Source: an uncultured Castellaniella sp. (lineage in GTDB: Bacteria; Pseudomonadota; Gammaproteobacteria; Burkholderiales; Burkholderiaceae_B). From it: DNA of 64,000 bases. The translations under genes and the position numbers were made by a program. The stretch covers positions 186,001-250,000 of the forward strand of contig NZ_CALKHS010000008.1 of NCBI RefSeq assembly GCF_937988725.1, written 5' to 3'. The notes beneath the pieces are model-generated. The model was not told the origin of the DNA and searched no databases. It saw nothing but the letters and a program-made list of their open reading frames with translations. This document shows positions 9,210-17,755 of the stretch, one piece after another (position 1 is the first letter of the stretch; each line of letters starts with the position of its first letter).

Positions 9210-9731
9210 CTAAACAATGTCTACGTCAGGAGATTCGGGAGCAGGATCGAAGTCGGCCTCCGTCACTGCCCTCCACATGTTGTGCAAAACGGCCAACAAG
9301 ATCGCCGTGAAGCCAATCGGCAATGACATTTTTGCGGGCCATATCGTCACATAAACAGAACCCATGATCACTTCATCGATCTGGTACGAGTCAATGGCAT
9401 CGAGCGCGGTTTGCCAAGCCAGGACCCCAAAGAAAAAGCAGGAGACCAGCCCCCCAAACACGTAGATGCCGCGTTGCAAAGTTCTCGGCAGGATGCGCAC
9501 CAGCAGGTCCGCGCTGATATGCTCATGGCGGAGCTCGACATAGGCTAGCGGCAGGAATACCACTAATACCATGTGGTAGGCGGAGATGATTTCCAGGTTT
9601 CCTTCTATGGGCGCCCCAAACAGGTTGTCCAGCACCACATCGACCGTCGTTTGGATCATCATCAGCGTCAGACTGACCGCAGCCAACAGCATCAGAATAA
9701 AAGCAAGCTTATGGATCGCTTTGGCAATCAT
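9210..9731 (-). CDS. dctQ: TRAP transporter small permease, DctQ family
   Basis: A 173-residue membrane protein with four predicted transmembrane helices: an N-terminal AFILMLLAAVSLTLMMIQ segment, then AYHMVLVVFLPLAYVELR, a helix around FFGVLAWQTALD, and a C-terminal LPIGFTAILLAVLHNMW segment. This is the usual DctQ topology and length. It pairs with the DctM encoded next. The ATG at 9731 is chosen because GAAGGAG lies 9 bases upstream; a GTG at 9761 in the same frame is possible and would directly follow the hyuB stop. The tight spacing to hyuB supports one transcript. Confidence 0.92.
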   Translation of the reverse strand: MIAKAIHKLAFILMLLAAVSLTLMMIQTTVDVVLDNLFGAPIEGNLEIISAYHMVLVVFLPLAYVELRHEHISADLLVRILPRTLQRGIYVFGGLVSCFFFGVLAWQTALDAIDSYQIDEVIMGSVYVTIWPAKMSLPIGFTAILLAVLHNMWRAVTEADFDPAPESPDVDIV

Positions 9732-9761
9732 ATGTGGCAACTCCTTCGATCTACCGTGCAC

Positions 9762-11459
9762 TCAGTGATAAAGGGTTCTCGCCGCCTCTGCACTGATATA
9801 GCCATCGCGCACGTCCTTCTCTATCGCAGCCTTATCTCTTTCCGCAACGGGCCCGTATCCGCCCCCGCCGGCGGTGTAGATCGTGACGATATCCCCCTTT
9901 TGCAGGGTGCGGCCATCCTTGCTCTTGAGCGGAATCTTCTTGCCCGCACGGAGAATTTCGCCCGACCCCGAACGGCCATCAGCCCCACCGAACAGGCCAT
10001 AAGGCGGGATGCGAAACCGGTCCGCGTACATGGCGAAATTGACGTTGTCTTTCAGGATCTCGAAGCTGCGGTAGAAACCGAGGCCGCCGCGATGCCGGCC
10101 TTCGCCCGCCGAATCCTGGATGAGGCCATACCCGACGATGCGGAAATGATCGAAGTCCATGTCCGTTGCCTCTACAGGCGTATTGGTACAGTTCGAGAGG
10201 GGCGAGTCCACGGCATCGCACCCGTCTTTGCGCGGTGAAGCACCAAAACCTCCACCATAAACCTCCAGGTAGACCTTGTACTTGCCATCCGCCTGATGGG
10301 AAAGAGACGTCACGAGAGTGGAATCATTTCCACCAGCGATCACCTTCGACGGCGCAGCCTGCGCCAGCGCCTTCATGACAGCGTTGAAGCAGCGGTAGCT
10401 AGCTTCCATGCGCGCTCGCACAGGGGCCGGATACCGCGGATTAACGAGCGAGCCCTCGGGAGCGCTGATCTTGATGGGGCGCTTCAACCCCTCGTTGAAA
10501 GGGATGTCCGGACTGGTCAGCGCAGACTTGATGGCCGTCAGCGCTGCGGAAATCGTGGCCGAGAAAGGAGAGTTCAGGTTTCTGGACACCTGGGGACAGG
10601 TTCCAGCGAAATCCACATCGATACCATCCTCATGTATCCGGACTGCTGCCTTGATGACTAGCGGCTCGTCCGTGACACCATCGTCGTCAACCGCATCTTC
10701 GCCATGGTATGTACCGTGTTTCAGCTCTGAAAGTGCTGTTCTGAACCGCGATTCGGAATAGGCGATCAACTCGGCCATGGCGCGATCGACCTTTTGCACT
10801 CCATACTTGCGACACAACTGCTTGACGCGCTCGGCACCGACGGCATTGGCAGCGAACTGCGCATCAAAGTCGCCAATGGTCTGGCCCGGAACTCTGATGT
10901 TGGCCGCCACCAGGCGCTTCAGCGCGCCTCGGCCCTCCCAGTCCCGGGCGTGGTTATATTTTCCAGGAGGGAAGATAAACCCTTCCGCGTGAACATCGAC
11001 AGCCTCGGTCGTCAGCCCCGGATTTCCACCACCAAGGTCCAGATGGTGCGCAACGGTTCCTGCAAATGCGACGAGTTCGCCCTCGAAAAAAACAGGTGAA
11101 TAGATGAAAACATCCTGCAGATGCTGGCCGCCGGAGTAGGGATCGTTGGTTATGTAGAAATCGCCTTCCTCCAGACTGTCGACCGGGTCGACTGCGGCGC
11201 AGGCTCTGAATATTTCAGACATCGGGCCCAGCTGGATCGGAATCAGCTCCGCTTGCGCAACAACATCGCCATTCCGGTCGAACAGGGCCGCAGACGCATC
11301 GGATGCTTCGCGGATGATCGTGGAATACGCTGAACGAATGAGCTTGACACCCATCTCCCGCGCGCCAGCAACCAAGCCTTGCGTGATGACCGCATAATCG
11401 ACCGGGTTGAGCTTCTCGAAATCTGGCTCCAAGACTACTGTCTGGTTGGACGTTTTCAT
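9762..11459 (-). CDS. hyuB: Hydantoinase B / 5-oxoprolinase beta-subunit family protein
   Basis: A 565-residue HyuB protein. The pair HyuA/HyuB corresponds to the two halves of eukaryotic 5-oxoprolinase and of ATP-dependent N-methylhydantoinase or acetone-carboxylase-type enzymes, which open cyclic amide rings using ATP. Visible signatures are the ITNDPYSGGQHLQDV block near residue 110 with HHLDLGG following, FNEGLKRPI, YGGGFGASPRKDG and a Gly-rich C-terminus (TAGGGGYGP). It overlaps hyuA by 4 bp (ATGA), typical of a coupled heteromer. Next to a gamma-glutamyltransferase, hydrolysis of 5-oxoproline or a related lactam is the most economical reading. Confidence 0.92.
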   Translation of the reverse strand: MKTSNQTVVLEPDFEKLNPVDYAVITQGLVAGAREMGVKLIRSAYSTIIREASDASAALFDRNGDVVAQAELIPIQLGPMSEIFRACAAVDPVDSLEEGDFYITNDPYSGGQHLQDVFIYSPVFFEGELVAFAGTVAHHLDLGGGNPGLTTEAVDVHAEGFIFPPGKYNHARDWEGRGALKRLVAANIRVPGQTIGDFDAQFAANAVGAERVKQLCRKYGVQKVDRAMAELIAYSESRFRTALSELKHGTYHGEDAVDDDGVTDEPLVIKAAVRIHEDGIDVDFAGTCPQVSRNLNSPFSATISAALTAIKSALTSPDIPFNEGLKRPIKISAPEGSLVNPRYPAPVRARMEASYRCFNAVMKALAQAAPSKVIAGGNDSTLVTSLSHQADGKYKVYLEVYGGGFGASPRKDGCDAVDSPLSNCTNTPVEATDMDFDHFRIVGYGLIQDSAGEGRHRGGLGFYRSFEILKDNVNFAMYADRFRIPPYGLFGGADGRSGSGEILRAGKKIPLKSKDGRTLQKGDIVTIYTAGGGGYGPVAERDKAAIEKDVRDGYISAEAARTLYH

Positions 11460-13492
11460 CTTTCACCTCCGCGGGTAGTCAGGATCATATTGTCGTTTTC
11501 ATCACGACGCGCTTCCCAGCCGGCGGGCACAAATAGTGTGGATGTCGCATCTTCCATGAGCAACGGCCCATCAAGCACCTCTTCACGCTTGATGCTTCCT
11601 CGATCCAGCAGGATGGCTTCGCGCCACCCGGAGTCGTCATAAATAGACGTTTTCTTCCTAGGCTGCACGGGCCCATCCGGCTCGCGCAAAAGGGGGACGG
11701 ACGCCAGCGGCGCCGTCAGGCCGAACCGAAAGGAGACGAACTCCACCGGTTTGTCGTCATCAGCCCCGAAAAAGAAGAGCTTCTGGTGCATGACCCCGAA
11801 CAAGCGCCGCAACTGTGCATAATTCAGATTGTCCAATTCGCCGACCGGCACCTCGACCGGCACCTCAAACGCTTGGCCGACGAAACGCATGTCAATCACC
11901 AAGCTCGGCAGCAGTTCGCCCTCCAGCCCCATCTCCTTGGCCTTCGCGTGGGCTCGCTCTTCCATTTCCGTAAAAGTCCGGCGCACCACGTCGGCCGCAT
12001 CGTCATCCAGCACCCCCCTACGAGTAAGGCTCTCGAATTGGATGAAGTCGCTGGCCAGCAACCCGTAGGCGGACACGACGCCCGAATTCGGCGGGACCAG
12101 AATCTTGGTAACCCCAAGATCCTCCGCCACCTGGGCGGCATGCAGAGGCCCCGCCCCGCCGAACGGAACGAGAATGTTGTCTCTGGGGTCAAGGCCTCTC
12201 TCGGTTGAGATCACCTGGATGGCGCGGACGATGTTCGCGTTGGAGATCTGGATCGCGCTGTCGGCAGCCTGCTCCAAGGACATCCCGAAGTGCTCCGCGA
12301 TGGGCCGTAAGGCCTCGCGCGAACGTTCGGCGTGGATCTCCATGCGTCCGCCCAGGAAGGATTCCGGCAGGATCGTACCCCTGACGATATGAGCATCCGT
12401 GATGGTGGGCAGCGTGCCGCCCAGACCATAGCAGGCAGGTCCGGGATCGGCGCCGGCGGACTTGGGGCCCACCCGAAGCATCCCGCCATCATCGATCCAG
12501 ATGATGCTCCCGCCCCCCGCGCCTACGGTATTGATGTCAAGGATGGGAATGCGCACGGGCAAGCCGTCGATCGTGAACTCATTCGTCAGTTGCGGCCTGC
12601 CCTCGGTAATCATGCAGACATCCGTAGATGTTCCACCCATATCCAAAGTGATCAGATTCATGAATCCCGAACGGGCTGCCTGCCTGGCAGCTCCCATCAC
12701 ACCGGCAGCCGGGCCCGACAGCAGTGCGGTGACTGCGTTTGCCCGCATCGCACTCGCAGGCAGCTTGCCTCCGTTCGACTGCATGACACTAAATCGCCCC
12801 CGAAACCCGGAAGCATCGAGTTTGTCCAAGAACCGGGAAATGTAGTCATCCATCACCGGCTGGACATAGGCTGACAAAGATGTGGTCGATGCTCGTTCGT
12901 ATTCTCGGAATTCCCGCGTGATCTCGGAAGACAACGTCACGTGCATGCCTGGCAAAGCTTCCACAATGACGCTGCGCAGCAATTGCTCATGCTGAGGGTT
13001 GATATAGGCATTGAGGAGACATATGGCGACCGCCTGATACTCCCGTTGCCTCAGGTGAGGAATGAGCGTCCGACGAACAGCCTCCGGATCCAGCGCCTTC
13101 AATACGGAACCGTCAGAAAGCAACCGTTCATCGACTTCAAAGGTGTCGGAGCGCAAGACGACCGGTTCCGGCTTTGCGTATTCGAGATCGTAGATGCGCG
13201 TCCTGCCATGGCGCTGCAGCAAGAGAATATCTTTGAATCCTGCGGTTGTGATGAACGCGGTCAAAAACCCTTTGCGCTCCAGCACCGCATTGGTGGCCAC
13301 GGTAGAGCCATGGGCCAGATCCGTGACCTCCGCGAGATTGATCCCGCTCGAAGCCAGGCCATTGAGGGCGCCTTCGTCCGGCCTGGCCGGGGTACTGAGC
13401 ACTTTATGTACCTTGACGTTGCCGGCATCATCTATCGCCACAAGATCGGTAAAAGTACCGCCAACTTCGACACCTATGCGCATTGCATTCAC
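11456..13492 (-). CDS. hyuA: Hydantoinase A / 5-oxoprolinase alpha-subunit family protein
   Basis: A 678-residue HyuA protein, the ATP-binding partner of HyuB. The actin-like ATPase signatures are present: GVEVGGTFTDLVAID near the N-terminus, DLAHGSTVATNAVLERKG, LLSGPAAGVMGAA, and LDMGGTSTDV, then NTVGAGGGSI. A C-terminal domain of the family follows. The gene starts 15 bp after the stop of the TRAP binding-protein gene and overlaps hyuB. The order binding protein, hydrolase subunits, membrane transporter subunits is unusual because the enzyme genes are inserted between dctP and dctQM. This implies that import and ring opening are produced together. Confidence 0.93.
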   Translation of the reverse strand: MNAMRIGVEVGGTFTDLVAIDDAGNVKVHKVLSTPARPDEGALNGLASSGINLAEVTDLAHGSTVATNAVLERKGFLTAFITTAGFKDILLLQRHGRTRIYDLEYAKPEPVVLRSDTFEVDERLLSDGSVLKALDPEAVRRTLIPHLRQREYQAVAICLLNAYINPQHEQLLRSVIVEALPGMHVTLSSEITREFREYERASTTSLSAYVQPVMDDYISRFLDKLDASGFRGRFSVMQSNGGKLPASAMRANAVTALLSGPAAGVMGAARQAARSGFMNLITLDMGGTSTDVCMITEGRPQLTNEFTIDGLPVRIPILDINTVGAGGGSIIWIDDGGMLRVGPKSAGADPGPACYGLGGTLPTITDAHIVRGTILPESFLGGRMEIHAERSREALRPIAEHFGMSLEQAADSAIQISNANIVRAIQVISTERGLDPRDNILVPFGGAGPLHAAQVAEDLGVTKILVPPNSGVVSAYGLLASDFIQFESLTRRGVLDDDAADVVRRTFTEMEERAHAKAKEMGLEGELLPSLVIDMRFVGQAFEVPVEVPVGELDNLNYAQLRRLFGVMHQKLFFFGADDDKPVEFVSFRFGLTAPLASVPLLREPDGPVQPRKKTSIYDDSGWREAILLDRGSIKREEVLDGPLLMEDATSTLFVPAGWEARRDENDNMILTTRGGER

Positions 13493-13507
13493 CTTATGTT
13501 CCAGTCC

Positions 13508-14638
13508 CTACTGGCCGTAACTGTTCTCATCGACCTTGCTGTACAAGTTCTCTTTCAGCAGGGTCTTCAGGGCTTCCGGATTGTTGCGATCCACACCCTT
13601 CAACAGGCCTCCCCACTTCTCCAGTGTCTGCTCAAATCTGGTGACCAAGCCCTCAGGGTCCTTGAGGTGGAAGCGTTCCTTCCCTTCAGCGATCGCCATT
13701 GCCCGCGCATGCTCAACGAACCCTTGGGTGGATTTCTCCATCGCAGCGGTCGGTTGATAGACGGTGACTCCATGCTCAGCAGACTCGTCGATCGCCTGCT
13801 TGCCGGAAGCGATGTAGGCAAGCTCGGTCTCGACCGTCGACTCTGCGATCGTATCCAGCAGGATCCGCCGCTGCCCGGGCGTAAGGCTTCTCCACTTCTT
13901 GCCGTTCATCGCCCACTCCCAGCCAGAGAAATAGGGCCCGAGATTGACCATGTTCACGTACTTGGCCACGTCCCAGAGGGAGCGTGTCTTCAGTTCGTTC
14001 GAGCCCATGGCCGCACAATCGATCTGACCTTTATCCAGCCCAGTGAACATCTCGCTGGACGGCACATTGACCGACGATGCTCCGACGGATTTGGCCCAAG
14101 CGGCGTATACAGGGCCGGGAGTGCGCAACTTCAAGCCCTTCAGATCTCCAACATCCGCAACTTTTTTTCTACAGATCAGGTTGTAAGGAACGCTGGCATA
14201 AGCCCCCAGGAAGACGATCTTCTGTTTCTTCCACCTGGCCAGCATCTCTGGATCGTTCATGTAGAAGTCGGCGACGGCGAACGTGGTCAGCAGAGGGTCG
14301 CCAAGCCCGATGGCGAGAATGGCCAGAACGTTGTCCTCGGGAAGATCCGCCGGAGTATACGTACCTGCGTGGTAAGTGATATCCGCTATGCCATCGCGCA
14401 AGCCGCTTAAGTGGGCAACGACTGGCAGCAGCGTCGTGTCGGTGAAGACATTGATCTTCAGATCCCCCCCAGAGGCGGCATCAACTTTCTTGGCCCAAGC
14501 GATATAGCCATACTTGGTCAGTGGTTGGCTCTCGGGAAACCAGATGCTGGCATTCAATTCCGTGGTCGCCATTGCCGACTGACTCAGCCCGAGCGCCGCA
14601 GTCAGGGCCAGGGCGCCCCAAAGTTTGTAGGTGGCCAT
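13508..14638 (-). CDS. dctP: TRAP transporter solute-binding protein, DctP family
   Basis: First gene of the operon: a periplasmic binding protein of 376 residues. A signal peptide is evident from MATYKLW through the hydrophobic stretch to SAMATTE. The mature part has the DctP architecture with WAKKVDAASGGDLKINVF near the N-lobe and LKGLKLRTPGPVY, where an Arg usually binds the ligand carboxylate. The start at 14638 is chosen because GGAGGAG lies just upstream and because the in-frame extension to 14695 lacks signal-peptide character. The region before it is AT-rich and contains a 9-bp inverted repeat that may be a regulatory site. Confidence 0.93.
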   Translation of the reverse strand: MATYKLWGALALTAALGLSQSAMATTELNASIWFPESQPLTKYGYIAWAKKVDAASGGDLKINVFTDTTLLPVVAHLSGLRDGIADITYHAGTYTPADLPEDNVLAILAIGLGDPLLTTFAVADFYMNDPEMLARWKKQKIVFLGAYASVPYNLICRKKVADVGDLKGLKLRTPGPVYAAWAKSVGASSVNVPSSEMFTGLDKGQIDCAAMGSNELKTRSLWDVAKYVNMVNLGPYFSGWEWAMNGKKWRSLTPGQRRILLDTIAESTVETELAYIASGKQAIDESAEHGVTVYQPTAAMEKSTQGFVEHARAMAIAEGKERFHLKDPEGLVTRFEQTLEKWGGLLKGVDRNNPEALKTLLKENLYSKVDENSYGQ

Positions 14639-14693
14639 TCTCCGCTCCTCCACAGATGGATAAGATCGATGCACGTACCTTGTTAAACTGAAC

Positions 14694-14737
14694 AAAAACC
14701 AAAAAATTTCAATTCCATTCTAATTAGCTTGGTTTTT
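14694..14737. promoter_or_regulatory. Inverted repeat in AT-rich promoter region of the TRAP/oxoprolinase operon
   Basis: The arms AAAAACCAA (14694-14702) and TTGGTTTTT (14729-14737) are perfect reverse complements separated by 26 AT-rich bases. They lie between the operon's first start codon (14638, minus strand) and the divergent exporter gene (14875, plus strand). This is the natural place for the operon promoter and for binding by the operon-encoded XRE/cupin regulator. No unambiguous -35/-10 pair could be fixed by eye, so the promoter itself is not placed. Confidence 0.35.
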
Positions 14738-14874
14738 TTCAAAATTAGTGAAATCCCTGGTATGCAGTCCGCCCGAGTTCACGCAAAGTACCGTCTGGAG
14801 GCTTGGCGCGGGGCCTCCCTCTCAGGGCGCCCCTCCTCGCCACGAGCAGCTTGGTCAAAAAGTCCGTACCCATC

Positions 14875-15795
14875 ATGCCCAACAAATTCTTGCGCAACGG
14901 AACCGGTCCGGCGGCGCTGCTGACCGTCTATTTCCTGATCGTCGTCGTATCCTGGGGGATCAACTATCCACTGACAAAGCTGGCCCTTCGAGACATCGCG
15001 CCGCTTAGCTTCTCGGCACTACGCCTGCTCGGAGGAGCGTTGTTCGTGGCGATCATCCTCTGGGCGTCACGTGCCGGCAAAATGCTCCCCCCACGGCACG
15101 AAAGAGCCCGGCTGGCGGCTATCAGCGTCATGCAATTCGTCAGCGTCGTCGGTTTTTCGGGAATCGCCCTGTTGTTTCTACCTGCGGGTCGGACCGTCGC
15201 TGCCATCTACAGCATGCCCCTATGGGCCGCCGTGCTGGACGCCCTGATCATGAAAGTGCGACTCAGCCGCATCCAGTACGCCGGCATTTCGGTCAGCCTC
15301 TGCGGCATCGTCCTGTTTCTGCAGCCATCGGTCATCGATTGGAACGCGCCCGGCACCACCACAGGGACACTGCTTGTCCTGACAGCAGCAATGCTGTGGG
15401 GCCTGGGTGCCGTGCTCTACAGGGGGCGCCCGCTGTCAGCCTCGCTGCTCAGCCAGACGCTCTGGCAATTACTTGCTTCGGGAATCGTTCTGGCCCTGGG
15501 GGCAGTGATCTTCGAGCGCCCTCTGGCTATCGACCTCACCCTTCAGCTCGCGCTGATACTGCTGTGGAACTGGATAGTTCCCACAGCAGCGGCCGTCTGG
15601 GCATGGAGCCAAATCCTGTACAAGATCCCCGCATCCATCGCCGGCCAGTTCCTGATGGCGACTCCGTTCGTTGGGATAGCCGCCAGCGCGATCATTTTCG
15701 ACGAGCAACTGTCATCGGCCTTCACCAGCAGCGCGATCCTGATTGTCGCAGGCGGAACGCTGACGCTCATGACCGCACGAAGCACCAAGCCGTAG
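14875..15795 (+). CDS. EamA/DMT-superfamily transporter
   Basis: A 306-residue integral membrane protein with about ten hydrophobic helices in two homologous halves, as in RhaT/EamA drug-metabolite transporters. The N-terminal helix contains VVSWGINYPLTKLALRDI, the family's conserved xWGxxxPxxK-like start; the second half has PAAVWAWSQILYKIPASIAGQFLMATPFVGI. The ATG at 14875 (MPNKFLRN) is preferred because upstream in-frame sequence from 14803 is Arg- and Ser-rich and outside the family. It is divergent from the TRAP/oxoprolinase operon and could share control with it, perhaps as an exporter of an amino acid or intermediate. Substrate unknown. Confidence 0.88.
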   Translation: MPNKFLRNGTGPAALLTVYFLIVVVSWGINYPLTKLALRDIAPLSFSALRLLGGALFVAIILWASRAGKMLPPRHERARLAAISVMQFVSVVGFSGIALLFLPAGRTVAAIYSMPLWAAVLDALIMKVRLSRIQYAGISVSLCGIVLFLQPSVIDWNAPGTTTGTLLVLTAAMLWGLGAVLYRGRPLSASLLSQTLWQLLASGIVLALGAVIFERPLAIDLTLQLALILLWNWIVPTAAAVWAWSQILYKIPASIAGQFLMATPFVGIAASAIIFDEQLSSAFTSSAILIVAGGTLTLMTARSTKP

Positions 15796-15838
15796 CCAGC
15801 GGCGATCCGTCATCTGCCAGCACTGCTGGCCGCGAAGC

Positions 15839-16657
15839 TTAACCGGGAAATGCCGATTTCAGCTGAGCCATCGTCCGAGCGACATCCGGCATGACGCCGC
15901 GCCAGATCCGGAAGGATTCCGCCGCCTGCCCCACCAGCATGCCCAGGCCGTCGGCCACCGCCGCCCCCTGCGCTCGGGCGTCCGCCATGAACGGCGTCTC
16001 GCGCCCATACACCATCTCGTAGGCCAGCGCCCCCGGCGCGTACAGGCCCTGGCCCAGATCCAGGGCGCAGTCGGACAGGCCCGTCGACGTCGCATTGATG
16101 ACGACGTCGAACCGCCCGCCGCGCGCCGCCGGCAGGCCGCCCGCCGCGACCGGATGGGCATCCTGCCAGGGTTCGGCCAGGGCGCGGGCTTTTTCTTCGC
16201 TGCGATTGACGATCAGCAGGCTGGCCGGGCCGGCCTGCAGCACCGGCAGCAGGACGCCGCGCGCCGCGCCGCCCGCCCCGACGATCAGGACGCGCCGGCC
16301 CGCCAGCGGCATGCCCAGACGGTTCTGGATATCGAAGACCAGCCCGAAGCCGTCCGTGTTGTCGCCCACGATGCCGTCCGGCATGAAGCTCAGGGTGTTC
16401 ACCGCCTGGGCGGCCCGCGCCCGGTCGCTGAGGCGATCGGACAGGGCCAGGGCGTCCAGCTTGAATGGCGCGGTGACGTTCATGCCCCGGCCGCCGGCGG
16501 TCGCGAAATCCCGCACCGTCCGTTCGAAGTCGCCGGGTTCGGCCAGCAGGGCCTCGTAGCGGATGTCATGGCCGAACTGCCGGGCGAAGGCCGCATGGAT
16601 GATGGGCGATTTGGACTGGGCAATCGGATTGCCGATGACGGCGTAACGGTCGGTCAT
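15839..16657 (-). CDS. aroE: Shikimate dehydrogenase
   Basis: A 272-residue NADP-dependent shikimate dehydrogenase that reduces 3-dehydroshikimate to shikimate in aromatic amino acid synthesis. Key positions are visible: SKSPIIHAAF near residue 15, NVTAPFK with the catalytic Lys, NTDGFG with the catalytic Asp, the nucleotide motif GAGGAARG, the NRSEEKA segment expected for NADP preference, and NATSTGL. The ATG at 16657 gives standard family length; a longer in-frame extension to 16984 is the shadow of the neighbouring LysR gene. It is convergent with the EamA gene, 43 bp away, with no obvious terminator between. Confidence 0.95.
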   Translation of the reverse strand: MTDRYAVIGNPIAQSKSPIIHAAFARQFGHDIRYEALLAEPGDFERTVRDFATAGGRGMNVTAPFKLDALALSDRLSDRARAAQAVNTLSFMPDGIVGDNTDGFGLVFDIQNRLGMPLAGRRVLIVGAGGAARGVLLPVLQAGPASLLIVNRSEEKARALAEPWQDAHPVAAGGLPAARGGRFDVVINATSTGLSDCALDLGQGLYAPGALAYEMVYGRETPFMADARAQGAAVADGLGMLVGQAAESFRIWRGVMPDVARTMAQLKSAFPG

Positions 16658-16730
16658 GGAGTGTCGGCGCGGCGGCGGAAAAGGTCTTAGCGTAACAAAT
16701 AAAGCACGGGACGCGAGCGGACGGCCCCGC

Positions 16731-17648
16731 TCAGTCCGCGCGATCGGCCTGGCGGGACAGCGCGAGCCCCGATTCCCAGAGCGCTTCGGCCGCCCTCCCC
16801 GCCAGATCCCGTTCCCGGTACAGCCGGATCGCGACGGGAATGCTCCAGTCCCGGGCCGCCGCGGCCACCAGCAGGCCGCCGGCAAGGTCCTCTTCCACCA
16901 GGGTTCGCGGCAGCCAGGCGACGCCCCGCCCATCGAGCGCCATGGTGCGCAGCACCGAGGCGAGATGCGCGGTGAAGACCACACGCGCGGCGCCCCTGCG
17001 CAGGCGCGCGCCCAGCCGCGCCTGAAGAATCCGCCCCAGGCCCGATTCCTCGCTGTACCGAAGGATGGGCACGGCCGCCCCCGCGTCCAGCGAATGCAGC
17101 GGGCCGCCGCGCGGATCGGGCGCGGACACCGGGATCAGCACGTCGTCGCCCACGTGCGCCGACAGGTATGCATCCGAATCGAGCGCGCCCCGGACCTTGG
17201 GATGCGCATGGCTCAGGACGAACTGCGCCTTCCCCTGCTGCATCAGGACCTCGCAGCGCTGCAGAACGTCGGACATCAGCTGGATCGGCCCGATGGGAGC
17301 GCCCGATTCGAGGCCGCGCAGCCAGCGGGGCAGGAAGGTCAGCGACAGCGCATGGGTGGACGCCAGGCGCAGGGTCGCGGCGCTGGTCTCGGCCACCCGT
17401 CTCGCATCGCCGGGCACCCGGGCCACGCGCGCCAGCAGCTCCTGCGCCTCGCCCCGGAACCACTCGCCGGCTTCGGTCAGGCGGGCCGGCTGCGTGCCGC
17501 GATCGACCAGGTCGGCTCCCACCCAGGCTTCCAGCGCCCGGATACGGCGGCTGAACGCCGGCTGGGAACTGTGCCTGGTCTCCGCCGCCCGCGAAAAACT
17601 GCCCGTCGCGGCCAGCGCCAGGAAATCCTCGAGCCAGATGAAGTTCAT
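16731..17648 (-). CDS. LysR-family transcriptional regulator
   Basis: A 305-residue regulator with an N-terminal winged helix-turn-helix (LEDFLALAATGSFSRAAETRHSSQPAFSRRIRALE) and a periplasmic-binding-like effector domain after about residue 90. The helix-turn-helix wording resembles the HypT/YjiE branch. It is divergently transcribed from the D-tartrate dehydratase gene, with 107 bp between start codons that contain an inverted repeat, so it is the natural candidate regulator of that enzyme. The effector could be tartrate or a related hydroxy-dicarboxylate; this is inference from position. Confidence 0.92.
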   Translation of the reverse strand: MNFIWLEDFLALAATGSFSRAAETRHSSQPAFSRRIRALEAWVGADLVDRGTQPARLTEAGEWFRGEAQELLARVARVPGDARRVAETSAATLRLASTHALSLTFLPRWLRGLESGAPIGPIQLMSDVLQRCEVLMQQGKAQFVLSHAHPKVRGALDSDAYLSAHVGDDVLIPVSAPDPRGGPLHSLDAGAAVPILRYSEESGLGRILQARLGARLRRGAARVVFTAHLASVLRTMALDGRGVAWLPRTLVEEDLAGGLLVAAAARDWSIPVAIRLYRERDLAGRAAEALWESGLALSRQADRAD

Positions 17649-17682
17649 GGGCGGTTCGTCCCGTGCATAGCGTCAGTCGAAT

Positions 17683-17730
17683 TGAACATTGGCCGGCCAG
17701 GCCGGAACATCCGATTATGTCATTGTTCAA
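17683..17730. promoter_or_regulatory. Inverted repeat in the lysR/tarD divergent promoter region
   Basis: Arms TTGAACA (17683-17689) and TGTTCAA (17724-17730) flank a 10-bp perfect palindrome TGGCCGGCCA (17691-17700). The sequence lies between divergent lysR and tarD starts. LysR-type regulators usually bind two spaced dyads in such regions, so this is a candidate operator. No footprint-type evidence exists here, and the 34-bp spacing between arms is longer than a single LysR box. Confidence 0.35.
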
Positions 17731-17755
17731 CACCCATCCCCGGACCCCCACCGCC

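Noticed and set aside
16658..16984. Longer aroE start in the same frame
   Set aside because: The extension lies over the LysR gene on the same strand and does not resemble shikimate dehydrogenase; the ATG at 16657 gives the family N-terminus.
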